DNA from: Methylobacteriaceae bacterium
Lineage (GTDB): Bacteria > Pseudomonadota > Alphaproteobacteria > Rhizobiales > Beijerinckiaceae
Length of the DNA stretch: 64,000 bases
Direction: 5' to 3'
Assembly (NCBI GenBank): GCA_947444195.1
Contig: CANEZL010000006.1
Coordinates: 62,001 to 126,000 of the forward strand
Every line of letters starts with the position of its first letter. Position 1 is the stretch's first letter. Below the pieces are notes generated by a model. It worked only from the letters and a program-made list of their open reading frames with translations, ran no database searches and was not told the origin of the DNA. Positions 62,381-64,000 of the stretch are shown piece after piece. The position numbers and the translations under genes are program-made.

Positions 62381-64000
62381 TCAGACCAGCATCTTGCCCT
62401 CTTCCGAGATGACGTCGCCGAGCTCGACCCCGGTCTCGCCGAGATAGTCGGAGAGCAGCATCTCGTTGTGGGCCTTGCCCGAGGGGATCATCGGGAAGCA
62501 GTTCTCGGTCTTGTCGACCACGCAATCGAAGATCACCGGCCCGTCATAGGCCAGCATCTCGGCGATGGCCGCGTCGAGTTCGCCCGGCTTCTCGCAACGC
62601 ATGCCCTTGGCGCCGTAGGCCTCGGCGAGCTTCACGAAGTCCGGCAGGCTCTCCGAGTAGCTCTGCGAGTAGCGCGAACCGTGCAGCAGCTCCTGCCACT
62701 GGCGCACCATGCCCATGTACTCGTTGTTGAGGATGAAGATCTTCACCGGCAGCCGGTACTGCACCGCCGTCGACATCTCCTGCATGTTCATCAGGATCGA
62801 GGCCTCGCCCGCGATGTCGATGACGAGGCCGTCCGGATGGGCGAGCTGCGTGCCGATGGCGGCGGGCAGGCCGTAGCCCATGGTGCCGAGGCCGCCCGAC
62901 GTCATCCAGCGGTTCGGCTCCTCGAACTTGAAGTACTGGGCCGCCCACATCTGGTGCTGGCCGACCTCCGTCGTGATGTAGGTCTCGCGGTTCTTGCAGG
63001 CCTCGTAGAGGCGCTGCACGGCGTATTGCGGCTTGATGATCGTGCCCGACGGCCAGTAGGCGAGGCACTCGCGCGCCCGCCAGGTGGCGATCTTCGAGAA
63101 CCAGCCCTCGAGGTTGCTCCTGTCGGGGCGCGACGGCAGGGCGCGCCACGCCGCCAGCATGTCGGCGAGCACGGCGGCGCAGTCGCCGACGATGCCGACA
63201 TCGACCTTCACGACCTTGTTGATCGAGGAGGCGTCCACGTCGATGTGGATCTTCTTCGAGAAGGGCGAGAAGGCGTCGAGCCGGCCGGTGATGCGGTCGT
63301 CGAAGCGGGCGCCGACGCAGATCATCACGTCGCACTCGTGCATCGCGAGGTTGGCCTCGTAGGTCCCGTGCATGCCGAGCATGCCGAGGAACTTGTCGTC
63401 GGAGGCTGGGAAGGCGCCGAGCCCCATCAGGGTCGAGGTGACGGGAAAGCCCGTCTCGGCCGCGAGTTCCCGCAGCAGGCGCGAGGCCTCGGGGCCCGAG
63501 TTGATGACGCCGCCGCCGGTGTAGAGGACGGGCCGGCGCGCGCTGGCCATCAGCTCCACGGCCGCGCGGATGCGCTCGGCGTCGCCCTTCACGGCAGGCC
63601 GGTAGGTCTTGTGCTCGGACGAGGTGGGGCGCTCGTAGAGGCCGGTGGCGAACTGGATGTCCTTGGGCAGGTCGACGACGACCGGGCCGGGCCGGCCGTT
63701 GGCGGCCACGTAGAACGCCTCGTGCAGGATGCGCGGCAGGTCCGCGATCGATTTCACGAGGTAGTTGTGCTTCGTGCAGTGCCGGGTGATGCCGACCGTG
63801 TCGCATTCCTGGAACGCGTCGGTGCCGATGAGATGCGTGGGCACCTGCCCCGTGATGCAGACCAGCGGGATCGAGTCCAGCATCGCGTCGGTCAGCCCGG
63901 TGACGATGTTGGTGGCGCCGGGGCCCGAGGTGACGAGGACGCAGCCGACCTTGCCGGAGGAGCGCGCGTAGCCCTCTGCGGCGTGGACGGCGCCCTGCTC
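62381..64000 (-). CDS. ilvB: Acetolactate synthase large subunit, truncated at window edge
   Basis: Catalytic subunit of acetohydroxyacid synthase, first step of branched-chain amino acid synthesis, TPP-, FAD- and Mg-dependent. 539 residues are visible and the N terminus is cut off at 64000. The first codon visible is the conserved glutamate of EQGAVHAAEGYARS (TPP activation). The middle FAD domain has TSTLMGLGAFPASDDKFLGM. The Mg/TPP region reads DIAGEASILMNMQEMSTAVQ, where many homologues have GDAS; GEAS is seen in other alphaproteobacteria as I recall. C-terminal stop at 62381. Confidence 0.96.
   Translation of the reverse strand, partial: EQGAVHAAEGYARSSGKVGCVLVTSGPGATNIVTGLTDAMLDSIPLVCITGQVPTHLIGTDAFQECDTVGITRHCTKHNYLVKSIADLPRILHEAFYVAANGRPGPVVVDLPKDIQFATGLYERPTSSEHKTYRPAVKGDAERIRAAVELMASARRPVLYTGGGVINSGPEASRLLRELAAETGFPVTSTLMGLGAFPASDDKFLGMLGMHGTYEANLAMHECDVMICVGARFDDRITGRLDAFSPFSKKIHIDVDASSINKVVKVDVGIVGDCAAVLADMLAAWRALPSRPDRSNLEGWFSKIATWRARECLAYWPSGTIIKPQYAVQRLYEACKNRETYITTEVGQHQMWAAQYFKFEEPNRWMTSGGLGTMGYGLPAAIGTQLAHPDGLVIDIAGEASILMNMQEMSTAVQYRLPVKIFILNNEYMGMVRQWQELLHGSRYSQSYSESLPDFVKLAEAYGAKGMRCEKPGELDAAIAEMLAYDGPVIFDCVVDKTENCFPMIPSGKAHNEMLLSDYLGETGVELGDVISEEGKMLV

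Overview
The window is very GC-rich (clearly above 65 percent by eye; not computed) alphaproteobacterial chromosome. I infer Methylobacterium or a close relative. The evidence is a PhyR/NepR general stress pair with EcfG-type promoters, a two-desaturase carotenoid cluster with glycosyl- and acyltransferase genes, an AcpXL lipid A acyl carrier protein, a divergent dgt/erpA pair, and Rhizobiales-type intergenic palindromes. Within the genus the very high GC favours the nodulans/4-46/aquaticum side, but this is a guess. I see no rRNA, tRNA, CRISPR array, insertion sequence or prophage. Most of the window is ordinary core chromosome.

Layout. 1-9.2 kb: truncated dgt, erpA, a large exported protein of unknown function, a NitT/TauT-type ABC importer (ATPase, permease, binding protein), a pterin carbinolamine dehydratase, a metallophosphoesterase, a cation diffusion facilitator and a MaoC-type hydratase. 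9.2-18.2 kb: a TrmH-family RNA methyltransferase, then a same-strand, mostly overlapping block of seven genes. These are two CrtN/CrtI-type desaturases flanking a DUF2141 protein and an ABC-2 exporter, followed by an acyltransferase and a CrtQ-like glycosyltransferase. The enzyme set matches a staphyloxanthin-style pathway for acylated, glycosylated C30 carotenoids.

18.2-23.3 kb: a palindrome mosaic, a methyl-accepting chemotaxis protein, a metallo-beta-lactamase-fold hydrolase and a DUF2865 protein. 23.3-27.5 kb: a compact general-stress island with nepR and phyR divergent, surrounded by four small genes. Six matches to the EcfG promoter (GGAAC, 16-17 nt, CGTT; one has GGTT) lie within 3.1 kb, each correctly placed ahead of a gene. 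A candidate small RNA with a strong terminator sits between phyR and the next stress gene.

27.5-36.7 kb: VOC protein, L,D-transpeptidase, AI-2E-type permease, acpXL-fabZ-fabF2-like genes for very-long-chain lipid A fatty acid (with a ketosynthase lacking catalytic residues), GT4 glycosyltransferase, NAD kinase, cutA, a DUF1499 protein and a MarR regulator. 36.7-43.8 kb: AsmA-like protein, succinyl-CoA:3-ketoacid CoA transferase (scoAB) and aconitase (acnA), the last two separated by a bidirectional terminator. 43.8-50.4 kb: ccmABCDG for cytochrome c maturation, a YciB/IspZ membrane protein, a VapBC-type toxin-antitoxin pair, ftsY and a pseudouridine synthase. 50.5-56.6 kb: mtaB-dapF, an exported GyrI-like protein, an endonuclease III homologue, trpS and a PfkB kinase. 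56.9-64 kb: branched-chain amino acid genes ilvC, ilvH and a truncated ilvB, interspersed with a PNPOx-like protein, a GST-tetR pair with a clear operator, a MazEF-type pair and a methyltransferase gene that separates ilvB from ilvH on the opposite strand.
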